The notes beneath the pieces are model-generated. The model made no database searches. It was not told where the DNA came from and was given only the letters and a program-made list of their open reading frames with translations. A program made the translations under genes and the position numbers. Positions 37,030-51,475 of a DNA stretch of 64,000 bases are shown in pieces; position 1 is the first letter of the stretch; every line of letters begins with the position of its first letter. Source of the stretch: Megamerina dolium (Eukaryota; Arthropoda; Insecta; Diptera; Megamerinidae). The DNA is taken from positions 9,054,372 to 9,118,371 of the forward strand of contig OY978530.1 in NCBI GenBank assembly GCA_963854835.1, read 5' to 3'.

Positions 37030-39482
37030 TTTTTTTTTTCTTCAATTTCTTCTATTTATTGTATCTTTCTTACGAAACTAACAATAATTATACAAATCTT
37101 ATATACTAAAAAATACATTTTGTTGATTCTACACCAATGTGTACATCATTCAAATAAATTAAAGCAAACAAATATAATAGGTGATGTCATGAAGGACATA
37201 TATAATAGTAATGAGAGATTATGTGAAAGATATATTTAATACATTTTTCCGTTTTAGTCTTTTAATATATTTAGGCTTAAGGAGCTCTGTCGCTAGAGTA
37301 TTAGGATGATTACTTAGTCGTTCAGAGTAACGTTGGCAATGTTTCCCTATATCTACTGTAATAGTGTCAATCTGTAGGTCCTTGTGTATATTTGTGTTAT
37401 TGATGTACCAAGGAGCTCGGCAAAGACGTCTAAGGATTTTAGATTGAACACGCTGAATTTTCTCAATATTAGAGTTTGAAGAAGTGCCCCAATGCTGAAT
37501 GCCGTAGCTCCAAATTGGCTTAATGGTGGACTTGAATATAAGCATTTTATTATGAAGTGACAATTTCGAGGCGTTTCCAATCAACCAATGAAGTTTGGCT
37601 GCTTTTAATTTAGCATGCGATTGCTTTGTTTCAATGTGCTTCTTCCAGGTTAGCCTTCTATCGAAATGACAGCCTAGATAGGTCACTTCGTTTTTTTGTG
37701 GTATTTTTTGACCATTAACTTCTAGTTGAGGGCATGTTTTTCTGTTCAACGTGAAAGTCATATGGACGCATTTTGATTCGTTGATTCTAATACGCCATGT
37801 CTCTAGCCAGTGTTGTACTCTTTTTAAGTGTCTTTGCAGTTTTTATGACGCTTTACTGGGATTATCATCGACGCTCAAGATTGCTGTATCGTCTGCAAAA
37901 GTTGATGTGAAAAGATTGCCATTTGTTGGTGTATCTGAAGTGTAGATTAGATATATAAAGGGACCTAAGACGCTTCCTTGCGGGACCCCAGCCATTATCG
38001 TACGTGTTTGAGTTAAATACGATCTTTGTTTAACCATAAATTTCCTATTCAACAGATAGCTCTTTAATATTTTGCAAATGTTATCAGGAAAGAGACAACC
38101 GATTTTGTGAAGTAGGCCATCATGCCAAACCTTATCAAAAGCTTGTGCGACGTCCAGAAATACTGCTGAGCAGTACTGCTTTGCTTCGAACGCTTTTGTG
38201 ATGTTAGATACTATTCTGTGAACTTGTTCTACTGTACCATGTTTTGCTCTGAACCCAAATTGATGCAACGGTATAATGTTATTTGCTTCAACAATTGGCT
38301 ATACAGCCAATTAATAGTTTTACATTAATAGTTTTTCAAACACTTTGGATAGGATAGGCAGCAGGCTAATAGGCCTGAACGACGATACATTAGTTGAATC
38401 TTTTACAGGTTTTGCAATCATAATTATTTGGGAAATTTTCCATGCTGAGGGGAAATAACAAAGGCGTGGTATTGCATTCATTATGTGTAACAGCTGTTTT
38501 ACTGCAATTTGAGGTAGCTCGGCGATTATTTTGGCACTTATTTTATCATACCCTGCAGCTTTTTTGACGTTTATTTCATTTATGATTTTGATAAGTTTCT
38601 TTAAAGAAAATCTCACTAAGGTAGTAGACCCGTTATTGGTCATGATTGATAATCCTCCATCTCTTGTAGATTCATTTGGTTTGAAAACGCCTTCTAAGTG
38701 ATTTGCAAATGCTTCTGCTTTATTTTGATCGCTTCTTGCTCATGATCTATCTGGCATTTGTATTGGAGCCTCTCTTATTATCGGACACTTTACACCTTTG
38801 ACTGCTTTCCACAGAGAATAATCTGTATCTTTTGTTGCCGCAAGATTACTAATATATACATTTAAACGTCTCTCTTCGGCTTCTTTTAAGATTCTTTTAA
38901 GTGTTTTAGTGCAGTCTGCCAATTTTTGTTTTAGGTTTGGTGATCTATGCTGCTGCCATTCTTTCCTGGCTTTCTTTTTAATTTTAATTAATTCCTCAAT
39001 ATCGGCATTGTATGCTTTTTATAATCTTGGAATTTATTTTGAGGTGTTGCAATTTTAGCAGCTTCATGAGCCAACTTGGTGAAATTTGCAACTACACTGT
39101 CGACTTGCTTTACTGTCTTAAGAGGTATTTTAAGGCCAATGTGAGAACTAATATATTTTTTATAATTTAGCCAATTAGTGAATTTGTTTGTAAGATACTG
39201 GCTTGATTCACTGAAACTAACTAAAACATTTAGTAAAATGAAAAATGGAGAATGATCAGATGAAAGTTCAAAGGATGGCCATGCCTTTAAATGGGTTCTT
39301 TTTAGACTTTTAGTTACTGCAAAGTCAATAAGATCCGGTACTTTTCTAGGATCCGAAGACCAGTAAGTAGGTTGGCCGGTAGATATGGCATCATATAGTA
39401 ACGACCCTTTCTGAGTGCATTTGTGCCCTAGGTAAATTATATATTTGAATAGAAACAAGCACTTCTCTGTGATTAGCTTCAA
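37030..39482 (-). pseudogene. Jockey-type LINE, second family, 5' truncated
   Basis: The reverse strand begins inside the endonuclease (DAISTGQPTYWSSDPRKVPD, then ELSSDHSPFFIL with catalytic SDH). It passes through the linker and RT (KKAAGYDKISAKIIAELP; FRPISLLPILSKVFEKLLM; AVFLDVAQAFDKVWHDGLL; GVPQGSVLGPFIYLIY; an intact FADDT near 37905) and the C-terminal domain (YLGCHFDRRLTWKKHIETKQ). Frameshifts or stops occur near 38985, 38740, 38300 and 37845. The 3' end has an A run (T run on the forward strand at 37030-37039). The 3' UTR resembles that of Jockey copies 1 and 2, so the families are sisters. Confidence 0.88.
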
Positions 39483-39488
39483 GTTATG

Positions 39489-40622
39489 TTTACGTAAGAG
39501 TTCAAAAACTCTTCGTGATGAGAGACTTGTGGAGTGTGGTTTTCGTTTCTCGAGAGAGGGTCCGACTTCGCAGTTGCTTACTTAGCCCAAAGTAGCACTT
39601 GTTAGCAAGAGTTATCCTTCGCATGATCTCCAGGCTGACGTCATTACAGTTGTTGATGCTGGTTCCAAGATACACGAAGTCTTGCACCACCTCGAAAGTG
39701 TAATTGTCAACAGTGACGTGTTGTCCAGACGCCGGGATTTTGTTTGTAGACACGAGATACTTCGTCCTGTCCTCGTTCACCGTAAGTCCCATTCGACGTC
39801 ATTCACGTTCCAACTCTGAGAATGTTGCTCTGACTGCTCGCGTGTTCATGCCGATTATGTCAATATCGTCGGCATACGCTAACAGCATGACACTTTTGTT
39901 AAAAATGTGTCATTATGTTGTAAATCTGCAGCTCGTATAATTTTCTCCACTCACACGATAACGAATCACCTTGTCTGAAACCTCGTTCGGTATTAAACGG
40001 TGCGGAGAGGTCCTTCCCAATTTTCACTGCACAACTGTAGTTATGCAGTGTCATTCTACAAAGTCGAATGGGCTGTGGTAGTGTGTGTCGATCTGGTTTT
40101 CTTGTGTCTTTTCCAGGACTCGGCGTAGTGTGCATTTATTCGGTCTGAAGATATAGGGATAAGGTAAAATCATAGGCTTCAATTTTTCACACAATACGCA
40201 CGATAAGACCTTGTATGCGATGCTCAGGAGCAGCAGTCATGGAGTGGGATATGTGTGTCCAACGTGAGCATGGATCATCAAGTTTGGGAGGGTACTGCCT
40301 GAGCAGGTCTGGGAGTAGAGTGGCAAAAGCATCTGCTGTCTCTGGCGATCGCAGCTTAATGACGTCAAGTTTTCTTTGCGTGGGACTTCGCTTATTATTT
40401 GCGACACATAAGCATGTACGCACTCTGGCTGCAACAAGGTAGTGATCAGAGCCAATGTAGGCACCACTGATCGATTTAACGTCCATCATACTGGAAGGAT
40501 GCCTTCCGTCAATCACCACATGATCAATTTGGTTTCTCGTTCGCTGGAGACAACCATGTAGCTTTGTGGATATCGAGATGCTGGAATATGGTACTACCAA
40601 TTACCATGTTTCGTGCTGCGGC
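39489..40622 (-). pseudogene. RTE LINE copy c, rearranged
   Basis: The reverse strand reads endonuclease end (RNQIDHVVIDGRHPSSMMDV; YIGSDHYLVAARVR with SDH intact), linker (RSPETADAFATLLPDLLRQY), then a jump near 40205 into RT pieces (LCRMTLHNYSCAVKIGKDLS; RGFRQGDSLSCE), and a C-terminal piece ([38 protein letters not shown]). The forward-strand DNA near 39870 would still encode a YADDI-type active site. At least three internal deletions are present. Its 3' side abuts the Jockey endonuclease at 39482. Confidence 0.8.
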
Positions 40623-40903
40623 GACACTCACACACTAATGGAATGGTTTTAGTATTCGTGTAGCCGGCATTGATTTTTACCTTTGACATCAATCTCTCAT
40701 CAACGCTTCTCATTAACGCTTTTCATCAATTGTTAACCGAGCACCAAACCACGATCTCATTTAAAGTTTCCACCCAAGATACACACCCATAACAAAATAA
40801 AATTTCAAAATACATACCATAACCTAATAAAATAGCAAAAACACACGGTGATGACGTCATTGATCCTCTGATCCTCTGCGCCAGAACGTACACATGCCAA
40901 CTA
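40623..40903. other. Spacer between head-to-head RTE fragments
   Basis: About 280 bp with no coding frame, between RTE copy c (reverse) and copy d (forward). It contains a TGATCCTC doublet near 40860. Confidence 0.4.
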
Positions 40904-42450
40904 TTCTGTCGTGACAACAATGGGAATCTGGTCCAGAGCGTACTGAGCTTATGGAGGAAGCACTTCTGCACGTTACTGAATGGCGATGCCTCGAACAATC
41001 CCTCCAGTGTATGAGATCTCCCGAAGTTCCTCATCACGGATTATGGTGTAGATATTCCATACCCGACCATGACGAGGTTGGAGAGGCCATTTCTAGGATG
41101 AAAAACAACAAAGCTACAGGTGACGATGGCCTGCCTGCCGAGTTGTGTAAGACCGGAGGCGATGAGCTGTTGTATACCCGATGATTGGAGTCTCAGTGTT
41201 CTCTGCGACATACATAAGAAAGGAGACCCCATAATTTGGGCCAACCACTGTGAAATAAGTCTTCTTAGCATTGCAGACAAGGTTCTATCTATCGGGCTGT
41301 CTGAAGAATTGAAACCTATGCTTAACAACCTGATTAAACCCCATCAGTGTGGCTTCAGAGCTGGTAAATCTATCAACGATCAGATTTTCACACTACGCCA
41401 AATCCTGGAGAAGATCCAAGAAAAACAGATTGACACACACCATCTATATTTTGATTATAAAGCTGCTTTCAACAGTCTGATAAGGTATTACCTGTACACA
41501 ACAATGTCTGAGTTCGGTATTCCTGTAAACCTCGTTGGTCTTTGCAGAATTACAGTGTCACTGCACAACTCCGTTGTTCGAAAGGATTTCTCCGTTTAAT
41601 ACAGAACGGAAAAAAATTACGAGCTGATCTACGACCCAATGGCACTATCTTCAACAAAAGTGTCATGCTGTTGGTATATGGCGATAGTATTGAGATATAT
41701 GATATTACCATAATCGGCATGAACACTCGAGCAGCCAGTGCAGCATTCTCAGAGTTGGAAAATGAATCGCGTCGAATGGGTCTTACGGTGAGCAAAGTCA
41801 AGACGAAGTATATAGTGTCAACAAACAAAGAGTCCCGGCATCTTCGACAGCACGTCACTGTTGATAACTACGGTTTTGATGTAGTGAAGGACTTTATCTA
41901 CCATGGAACCAGCATTAGCACCAGTAATGACGTCAGCCTCTAGATATTACGAAGGATCACTCTTGCTAACAGGTGCTACTTTGAGCAAAGTAAGCAACTG
42001 AATAGTCGGACCATCTCTCGAGAAACGAAAACCACACACTACAAGTCTCTCATCATGCCTGTCCTTACATATGGCGCAGAAGTTGGACAATTTCCACCTC
42101 AGATGAGGTGGAAGATCTTTGGACCTATTTGCGTTGGTGGCGAGTATCAAATAAGATACAATCATGAGCTGTATGAGCGGTATGCACCGACATAGTAAGC
42201 GTATTAAAATTCAGCGGGTGCGCTGGCTAGGCCATGTCGAGCGAGTGCTAAGAAGGTGTTATACCCGTAACTCGTTGGTGGACGACGCAAAAGAGGCAGA
42301 CCTAACCTCCGGTAGAAAGACAAAGTACTGGAGAACTTGTCAGCGCTTGGAATTTTTAACTGGCGCCAACAAGCCAACTGGCTGACGAAGTATATTAGAT
42401 TCGTCCTAAATCGATTTCCGGTTGTAATGGCCACATAAGTAAGTAAGTAA
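40904..42450 (+). pseudogene. RTE LINE copy d, 5' truncated and degraded
   Basis: Begins in the linker (NGNLVQSVLSLWRKHF in one frame), with MKNNKATGDDGLPAELCKTG, LKPMLNNLIKPHQCGFRAGK, FDYKAAFNSLIRYYLYTTMS, and a C-terminal part with MGLTVSKVKTKYIVSTNKES. The active site reads MLLVYGDSIEI, so the YADD motif is gone. Numerous frameshifts and stops. The 3' end is ACATAAGTAAGTAAGTA at 42433-42449, the RTE tail repeat. Confidence 0.8.
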
Positions 42451-42731
42451 AATCTCGTTTAATCATTTCATCAATGCAATTATAATTTATAATTTTTGGG
42501 TTAATGTTGTTTCCGTAATTGCATTACAAACTTTTGGATCGACCATTGTACAAAATAATGTATGTTCGACTTCTATACATTTTTCATCACATATGGTTTT
42601 AGGTTTTTCCAGGTTTTCAATTTCCCTGCTTACTCTATTTTTTCACATACAAATTTCAAAATTCTGCAGTAGCGTATTAAGGGTAGAGCTGGATTGGCAG
42701 AGAATTTTTTTTTTTTTTGTAATAGCCTGTT
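42451..42731. other. Spacer, no gene seen
   Basis: AT-rich DNA with a T run at 42708-42718 just before the SINE copy. Confidence 0.4.
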
Positions 42732-42966
42732 TAATGGTACCTACCTATCTACCAGCAATTGGCAATTCGTCCGGCAGTAACAATTTGCCATGGAGAAGCT
42801 TCTTAAAGAATCCTTTGTCAGAGCTCAGGAAAAGTTATGTCACAAGGGTTCTGCCGTTTGAACTGGCTAATATTAGTACGTCCCTTCTAATGCTGTCCAA
42901 AATTTAGCACACACAACAGTACTGCAAGAGAAGCTCGGCCTTCCGGACTTATAAGTGCTTATTTTT
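42732..42966 (+). mobile_element. SINE copy, 5' truncated
   Basis: Matches the reverse complement of 2588-2822: AATGGTACC, AGCAATTGGCAATTC, AACAATTTGCCATGG, AAGTTATGTCACAAG, CTTCTAATGCTGTCCAAA and GAGAAGCTCGGCC. It lacks the tRNA-like head. An AATAAAG and an A run follow at 42970-42985. Confidence 0.8.
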
Positions 42967-43189
42967 TCATAATAAAGAAAAAAAAACATTACTTAAACAT
43001 AGTTACATAGCTAAGAATGAAGGTTTCATGGCTAATAAAGCCAAAAACTAATTTACTTCAGCGCGAAAAATGCACGTACACAAATCACTAATACTTAATA
43101 GCTAGCATACAACACAAGAGTTTGCTTCACTGTAAAATCAAATTGTGTTTTTTATGGTTTATTTAACTATTGTTAAACAGTACCTTATT

Positions 43190-43378
43190 AAGTATTCTAA
43201 TTCACCCTCGTGCGATATCCTTGGTGCAGGTGTACAAAATTTGAATTTGAACACAGATTTTTTATATTATTCATGTATATACAGATATGAAACTTCATGA
43301 CTTCCTCATGTAGGTATTTTTGAATAGTTACTCTGTTATGTTAGAGTGTACGTCAGTGGAAGTGATATACAGAAATAT
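43190..43378 (+). repeat. Unclassified dispersed repeat, copy 2
   Basis: Loosely similar to 5090-5300 (see that entry). The Tc1 element at 43382 may be inserted within it, since a possible continuation resumes near 45130. Confidence 0.4.
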
Positions 43379-43381
43379 ATA

Positions 43382-45031
43382 CAGTGGCTCCCAGCTTATT
43401 TCGTACAGTGACAGTTTAAAAATTGCTGCAGTCGTAATTCCTAATATAGCAAAAATTTGAACAAAATATAAATGCCATTTTTGAAAGGAAGGTTTGTTTT
43501 TTATTTTCCAAAATTTACTTTTTCAAAATTTTAGTGTTTGACACTATAAAAAAATAAAATAAGAATAAAATAGGATAATTCATGTCACAGCTTATTTCGT
43601 ACAGTCTCTTTAAGTTCAAACTAAAAACAAAGTAAGTTGATTTTAATATTTAGTATGACATCCCTTAGCGTTAATGATAGCCTGGAGTCTATTTGGCATT
43701 GAATCCACCAATTTTTGAGTGATGTCTGGTGTGATTTTTTTCCATTCCTCCATCAGTACCTTCTTTAGGTCTTGCTTATTAGAAATCTTGTGTGTTCTTA
43801 TTTTATTGTCCAAAATAGACCAAAGATTTTCAATCACATTCATGTCAGGTGACTGTGGTGGTGGAGACATCAAGTGTGGGCAGTTCCAAATAAGCCAAGA
43901 TTGCACAATCCCAGATTTATGTTTTGGGTCATTATCTTGGTAGTACCGAAATTCATCCCGCAAATCCAGTTTGTCTGCACTTTGAAGTAAATTGTTTTTC
44001 AGAATCTCGAGGTACTTCATTTTGTCCATTGTCCCCTCAATAAAAACCAATTCACCTACTCCGGCTGCTGACATACAGGCCCAAACCATCACGCTACCGC
44101 CACCATGCTTCACTGTGGGCTTAAGGTTCTCCTTGTTTAGCTCGGTATTCGCTTTACGCCAAACATATGACATTCCGTCCGAACCAAAAATATTAAACTT
44201 AGACTCATCCGCGAAAATAACGGTATTCCAGAACGCAGGAGTCTTAATAATATGCTCTTTGGCGGAGTCAAGTCGGCGTTGTATATTCATTGTTGAAATG
44301 AATGGTTTCTTTCGGGCTACTCGACCGTTCAAGTCATGATTGCGCAGCACACGTCGGACAGTTTCAGCACTGGATGATTTCCTATTTCACGCTGAACCTC
44401 TGCAGCCAACTTCGGAGCGGATAACTTTGGATTTTTCTTAATTTTTCGTACAATATAACGCTCGTCTGATGCGTTGAAAATCTTATTAGGTGCTTCTCTG
44501 CCCTTGTTCTCCAACCGATTTTCGCGAACGAAGCGTTGAATGATGTATTGGACAGTTGAGGCACTTAAATTTGTCATTTCAGCAATTTTTCGCACACTCT
44601 GACCTTTCCTAAAATGGTTAATTACCAGTTTACGCTGTTCCATCGTTGTACGACGCCCATAACGCTAAATGTTTAATTTACAGCACTTTAACTATTTAAA
44701 ATAATAATAATAAAAATTGTTATAATAGTTAAAAAGGTCCAAAAACTCATACAATTCAAAAAAACTTTGTAACTGCGCGGCAGAATGAAACTTACTTACA
44801 TTGAAGTTTGTGTACGAAATAAGATGTGAGCTGAAAATCAGCTGATCAATAGTTTTTCTTTCTTGCATGACAAAAAGAACAATTTTTGGGGTTCCCCGTT
44901 TTCTTATTAGGTTTACTAAACACATACACAGACATCTACATTCAAAACTTATCGATAAGTTTTTTAGTTTCGATGTTACAGCCATGTACATAAAAATATA
45001 TACACTGTACGAAATAAGCTGTGAGCCACTG
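43382..45031 (-). mobile_element. Tc1-like transposon copy A with IR/DR ends
   Basis: 1650 bp flanked by TA (43380-43381 and 45032-45033). The outer 29-bp inverted repeats (43382-43410 and 45003-45031, starting CAGTGGCTC) differ at one base. Inner copies of the same motif lie at 43586-43605 (CACAGCTTATTTCGTACAGT) and 44811-44831, about 200 bp in from each end. This is the IR/DR arrangement of some Tc1 elements, with two transposase-binding repeats per end. Both termini look complete, so the element could be mobilised in trans. Confidence 0.92.
43643..44643 (-). pseudogene. Tc1 transposase copy A, single frameshift
   Basis: The reverse-strand start MEQRKLVINHFRKGQSVRK at 44641-44643 leads into the HTH. 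One T is missing in a T run near 44380 (ATTTCC here, ATTTTCC in copy B), shifting the frame between 44329 and 44390. The DDE domain is intact in the second frame: VIFADESKF, YYQDNDPKHKS and PDMNVIENLW with 34 residues between Asp and Glu. The C-terminus ends NAKGCHTKY, which I take as the original end. Otherwise nearly identical to copy B. Confidence 0.9.
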
Positions 45032-45033
45032 TA

Positions 45034-45585
45034 CCTCTCACGACACTCTCGATACTATTTTACCATATACGTAATTGTCTGCAAAATGTACGCATTTTTG
45101 TGTTTTGGATAACATTTCCTTCTGATCATATTTTTATTGAAGTAGAGATGTAGCCATATCATTCCAACTTATGTATTTATGTATAGTATTGCATTGTAGT
45201 ATTATATGTATTTATGTACTGTATTGTATTTCTGATTCGTTGCGTTGTTAGACTAAATAGAGATATTGTTCAGTTCAGCAGTGTGTAGAAATTAGAGTGA
45301 AACATTACTTTGTGATTTTTCCACCAGCATTTCTGAGAAGCCGTTTATTGCTTATCTGATTGATTTCTCTGCTGTCTTGATTCTGCAAATCTTCAAAAGC
45401 TTAGCATCAAACTAATGTTGGGAGAAAATGTTGTGAAATCTTGAATTTACAGGTATTATAATACCTGTCGAACAGTTGTGGGTGATAACTTTTTTACATC
45501 ACATAATCTCTTTGTAGCACTCAAAGTTGACAGAAATGGTATTTCAACCAGCATTTTCAAAGAAAAATGGGACAATGATGCCAAC
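45034..45585. other. AT-rich spacer, no gene seen
   Basis: No domain or terminal repeat. The first 100 bases may continue the unclassified repeat split by Tc1 copy A. Confidence 0.4.
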
Positions 45586-45589
45586 GCGC

Positions 45590-47410
<1,821 letters not shown>

Positions 47411-47464
<54 letters not shown>
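47411..47464. repeat. (TA)n microsatellite
   Basis: A TA run between the maT element and the DD41D element. Confidence 0.96.
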
Positions 47465-47467
<3 letters not shown>

Positions 47468-47569
47468 GGTTATCCATTTTGCGGTTTGAAAAGTAAATGT
47501 AAATAAAACACATATAAAATATTTTTTATCATGATATTACTTTTTTATTATAAAGTTTGAACGTTGACA

Positions 47570-48655
47570 TTATGTGTGAAATACTACATCATTTAAATGA
47601 CCACCACGCGAATTGTTGCAAGCATCGATTCTTTTGAGGTAATTTTCGACCACTTTTTGACACATATCGGGCGGTATCTCAGCCATAACGCGACGAATGT
47701 TGGTTTTTAGGTGCTCAAGAGTTAAAGGTTTATCTGCATAAACACGGTCTTTCGCGTAGCCCCACAAAAAAAAGTCAAGCGGTGTCAAATCGCATGATCT
47801 TGGTGGCCACTTGATATCGCCACGACGAGAAATTACGCGGCCAGAAAATTTCTCTTGCAATAAAGCCATATTCGTTCGAGTTGTGTGGCATGTGGTACCG
47901 TCTTGTTGAAACCACATATTCTCTAAGTCGTATTCTTCAATAGCAGGCAAAAAAAAGTCGGTTATCATATGACCATAACGCTCCGAATTGACGGTGACAG
48001 TCGTTCCATCGTCGTTTTCGAAGAAGTAAGGTCCAATCACACCTCCGGACCAAAGAGCGCACCAAGCAGTGACTTTTTGTGGATGTAGTGGCCTCTCTTC
48101 AATTACTTGAGGATTCTCAGAACCCCAAATACGACAATTTTGTTTGTTAACATACCCACCGAGTGAGAAATGTGCTTCGTCGCTGAAGAAAATTTTGTTC
48201 GAAAAATCGCCGTCCACCTCCTGTTGTTCAAGCACCCATTCGACGTATCTACGACGTTGTGAATGGTCAGCTGGCTTCAGTTGTTGTGTGAGCTGGATTT
48301 TATATGGATGTAGGTGTAGATCCAAATGCAAAATACGCCATAATGTGCCGTAAGACAGTCCTAATTCCTGAGAACGACGAGGAATCGACACATTCGGGTC
48401 TTCGGCAACACTTTCACTTACAGCAGCGATATTTTCGGTGGTACGAGCGAAACGATGATGCACAGGCCTTACAATATCTGTAACCGATCCAGTCTCTTCA
48501 TATTTCTTCACAATTTTGCCAATTCCTTGCGTAGTTGGACGATTATGTAAACCATAATCTCCTCTTAAAGCACGATATATGGCTGTGGCAGAATCACCAT
48601 TTTTGTAGTAGGTTTTTACAATTTTAATGCATTGTGCAATAGTTAAGCGATCCAT
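47570..48655 (-). CDS. DD41D (rosa-like) transposase, intact ORF
   Basis: 361 codons from ATG at 48653-48655 (MDRLTIAQCIKIVKTYYKNG) with an N-terminal HTH of the DUF4817 kind to about residue 75, then a DDD catalytic domain. Asp159 is in FFSDEAHFS, Asp252 in FQQDGTTCHT and Asp294 in LTPLDFFLWGY; 41 residues separate the last two, as in the rosa group. No stop or frameshift is seen, and length is normal. The Jockey insertion lies about 14-20 bp upstream of the start codon, cutting the gene from its own promoter and left TIR leader. In vivo it would cut and paste its element at TA. Activity is untested. Confidence 0.9.
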   Translation of the reverse strand: MDRLTIAQCIKIVKTYYKNGDSATAIYRALRGDYGLHNRPTTQGIGKIVKKYEETGSVTDIVRPVHHRFARTTENIAAVSESVAEDPNVSIPRRSQELGLSYGTLWRILHLDLHLHPYKIQLTQQLKPADHSQRRRYVEWVLEQQEVDGDFSNKIFFSDEAHFSLGGYVNKQNCRIWGSENPQVIEERPLHPQKVTAWCALWSGGVIGPYFFENDDGTTVTVNSERYGHMITDFFLPAIEEYDLENMWFQQDGTTCHTTRTNMALLQEKFSGRVISRRGDIKWPPRSCDLTPLDFFLWGYAKDRVYADKPLTLEHLKTNIRRVMAEIPPDMCQKVVENYLKRIDACNNSRGGHLNDVVFHT

Positions 48656-48826
48656 TTTCGCAAATGTTAGACTCTTTTTTTTTTTTTGTTAGCTTATTTT
48701 TTTTTATTGAATCTTTCTTAAATACAAGAAACTAACAATAAGTATTCAAATCTTACAAACTAAATAAAACTATGTGATATCCCCTACGTTCCATCACAAT
48801 TTGGTGAGTCGCGAGATGTAGCAATT

Positions 48827-51475
48827 TTACAGCATATTCAGTGTGTCTTTTCTTTTTAATCGACGATGCCCCTTGCTCAGCAACAATTGCCTAGCAAGGG
48901 GATTCGGATGATTGTGTAATTTTTGAATGTAGCTTCTGCAGGACATTGCAACTTCCTCAGAAATTGTGGATACATTTAAATCTCGATGGATGTTAACGTT
49001 CCTCATATACCAAAGCGCGTTTACAATAATTCGCAGACACTTGGATTGTATTCGCTGCAATTTTTCGATATTAGAGGGAGATGCGGTGCCCCAAAACTGA
49101 ATACCATAAGTCCAGATTGGTTTCAGGATTGCTTTATATAATAGCACTTTGTATTCAAGATTCAACTTTGATCTTTTGTGTAACAGCCACCATAACTGAT
49201 TCATTTTAAGCTTGATCTGAGTTTTCTTTGCCTCTATGTGATTTTTCCATGTCAGCCTTCTGTCGAGGTGAATACCCAAGTACTTTGTTGAGGAACATTG
49301 TGGAACTGATTGGACATTAATTTTAAGTGGGGGACATGTATCTAGCCTTAGCGTGAAGGTTACATGTACGCTCTTTGATTCATTGACTTTTATACGCCAT
49401 TTTGCTAGCCAGATTTCGAGAGAATCGACATGAGTCTGCAGGAGTTTAGTAGCTTCTATGGGGTTAGAGCGAGAGCACAATATTGCCGTATCATCAGCAA
49501 AGGTCGATATGAATGTATAGTTATTGTTGGGCATATCTGAAGTGAATAAGAGATACAGTATGGGACCCAAAACGCTTCCTTGAGGAACGCCAGCGTGAAT
49601 ATCCAATGGATTTTTTGTGTAATCCTTGTGATGTACGAGAAATTGTCTTTTCGTGAGGTAGCTACTAAGCAATGAGGAGACATTTGCAGGCAGTAATAGT
49701 TTGAGTTTGTAAATAAGGCCATCGTGCCATACTTTATCGAAAGCTTGAGTGATATCAAGAAACACAGCTGAGCAATACTTTTTTTCTTCAAAAGTGTTCC
49801 TTATCAGAGTTACAATGCGGTGGACTTGTTCTATTGTGCCGTGCTGTTTTCTAAATCCAAACTGATGTTGAGGAATCAGTTGGTTGAGATTAATAAATGG
49901 AGTTATATTCATGACAAGTAGCTTTTCGAATACTTTAGAAAGTAGAGGCAGGAGGCTGATAGGTCTGTACGATGCAACTTTTGTAGGGTCTTTTCCTGGT
50001 TTTGCTATCATAATAATTTTTGAAGTTTTCCAGCATTTGGGATAGTGTTTAATACGAAGGATAGCATTGAAAATGTGCATCAGATGAATTACTGAAGCCG
50101 GAGGTAGCTCTTTTATCATTTTACCGGTAATTTTATCTGGACCAGGTGATTTTTTTGGGTTTAAATCTTTATAAATTGCTTTGAATATGTCCTTTTTTTA
50201 AATTTTGAGCGTTATTGATCAAGGTTGAGAAGTTAATATTGGTAATGAGGACTGTGAAGAGGGTGGATTGGGTGTAAACACCCTTTTTAGGTGGTTTGCA
50301 AAAGCCAAACCCTTCTCACAGTTGCTTCTAGCCCAATTACCGTCACTCAAACGGATGGGGGAATCAGTGAGAATTGGCCGATTTGATTTTTTTGCTGATT
50401 TCCACAAAGAGTAGTCTGACGCTTCACCAGGTGTTAATTTCGCTATGTGCTCTTCTAACTCTTTGTTGTTTTTATTTTTTAAGGCTTGCTTTAACTTTCG
50501 AGTGCAGTGCTGTAGCTGTGTTTTCAGATTCGGTGATCTGAATTCTTGCCATTGTCTTCGGAGTCTTCTTTTCTGTCTTACTAGCAATTCAATATCGGCT
50601 GGTGTGTATGGGCTATAGTTTGATTGCTTGCATACCTTTGTGCAGGTGGCTGAGCTGAGAGCTAATGAGAGCAGCTGGTTGAATTTTTCGAGTGCTGAGT
50701 CTACATCGTGTCCATTTCTTAATACAGTACTCAGAGGAAGATGGGAATTTATATATTTCTTGAATTTTAACCAGTCTATTTTCTTTCTAACGCAATTGCT
50801 TTGGGGGCTTGGTGATTTTATAGATATTACCGTGGGTGAGTGGTCAGATGATAGATCATAATTACACTCTGTGGAGATATTTTCCATCTGCAAACCTTTG
50901 GCGACCCCAAAGTCTATGAGATCGGGTATTTTCCTCTTGTCCGTCGGCCAATATGTCGGTTGACCATTTGAAATAACATCGTAGCCGTGGTTAGTTATGA
51001 TTGAACATAGTCTTTTGCCTTTTGGAGTTATTAATCGGGAGCCCCAGTGAGTGTGTTTGGCGTTGAAATCGCCAGCAACCAAGAATTTGCTACCAAGAGT
51101 TGAGAAAAATTATTTATATTGCTGTTCGGTAATACTGTATCTTGGGGGACAGTATATCGCAGATATTACTAGCTTAGAGATGTATTCTTCCAGACATATA
51201 GATGTTGCTTGCAAGTAGACGCTACTAAAATCTTCAAGAACATGATGTTTTATTCTGCTTTTTATCAATATGGCAGTTCCTCCGCGTGCCTTACCATGCG
51301 GATGATTTGTGGTGTACAGTTTGTAATATGGTATTTGGTAGCAATTTTTGTCAGTGAAATGGGTCTCAGATATCATCATTATGTCGATTTGGCTGGATTC
51401 AAGGAATTGAATTAGCTCCAAACGGTGCTGGCTTAAGCCGTTGGCGTTCCAGTGGCATATCTTGAGACAACTCAT
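48827..51475 (-). pseudogene. Jockey ORF2 (EN-RT), three nonsense codons only
   Basis: 882 codons in a single frame from ATG at 51475, overlapping the ORF1 stop as ATGA. TAA at 51110-51112 replaces the GAA of copy 1; TGA at 50219-50221 replaces TGC; TAA at 50198-50200 follows. The endonuclease has CHWNANGLSQHRLELI, MISETHF, VAGDFNAKHTHWGS (kept here, lost in copy 1) and SSDHSPTVIS. The RT has SYRPISLLPLLSKVFEKLL, AVFLDITQAFDKVWHDGL, GVPQGSVLGPILYLLF and FADDTAIL, then a C-terminal domain ending NML-stop. All catalytic motifs are present, so only the nonsense codons inactivate it. Confidence 0.92.
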
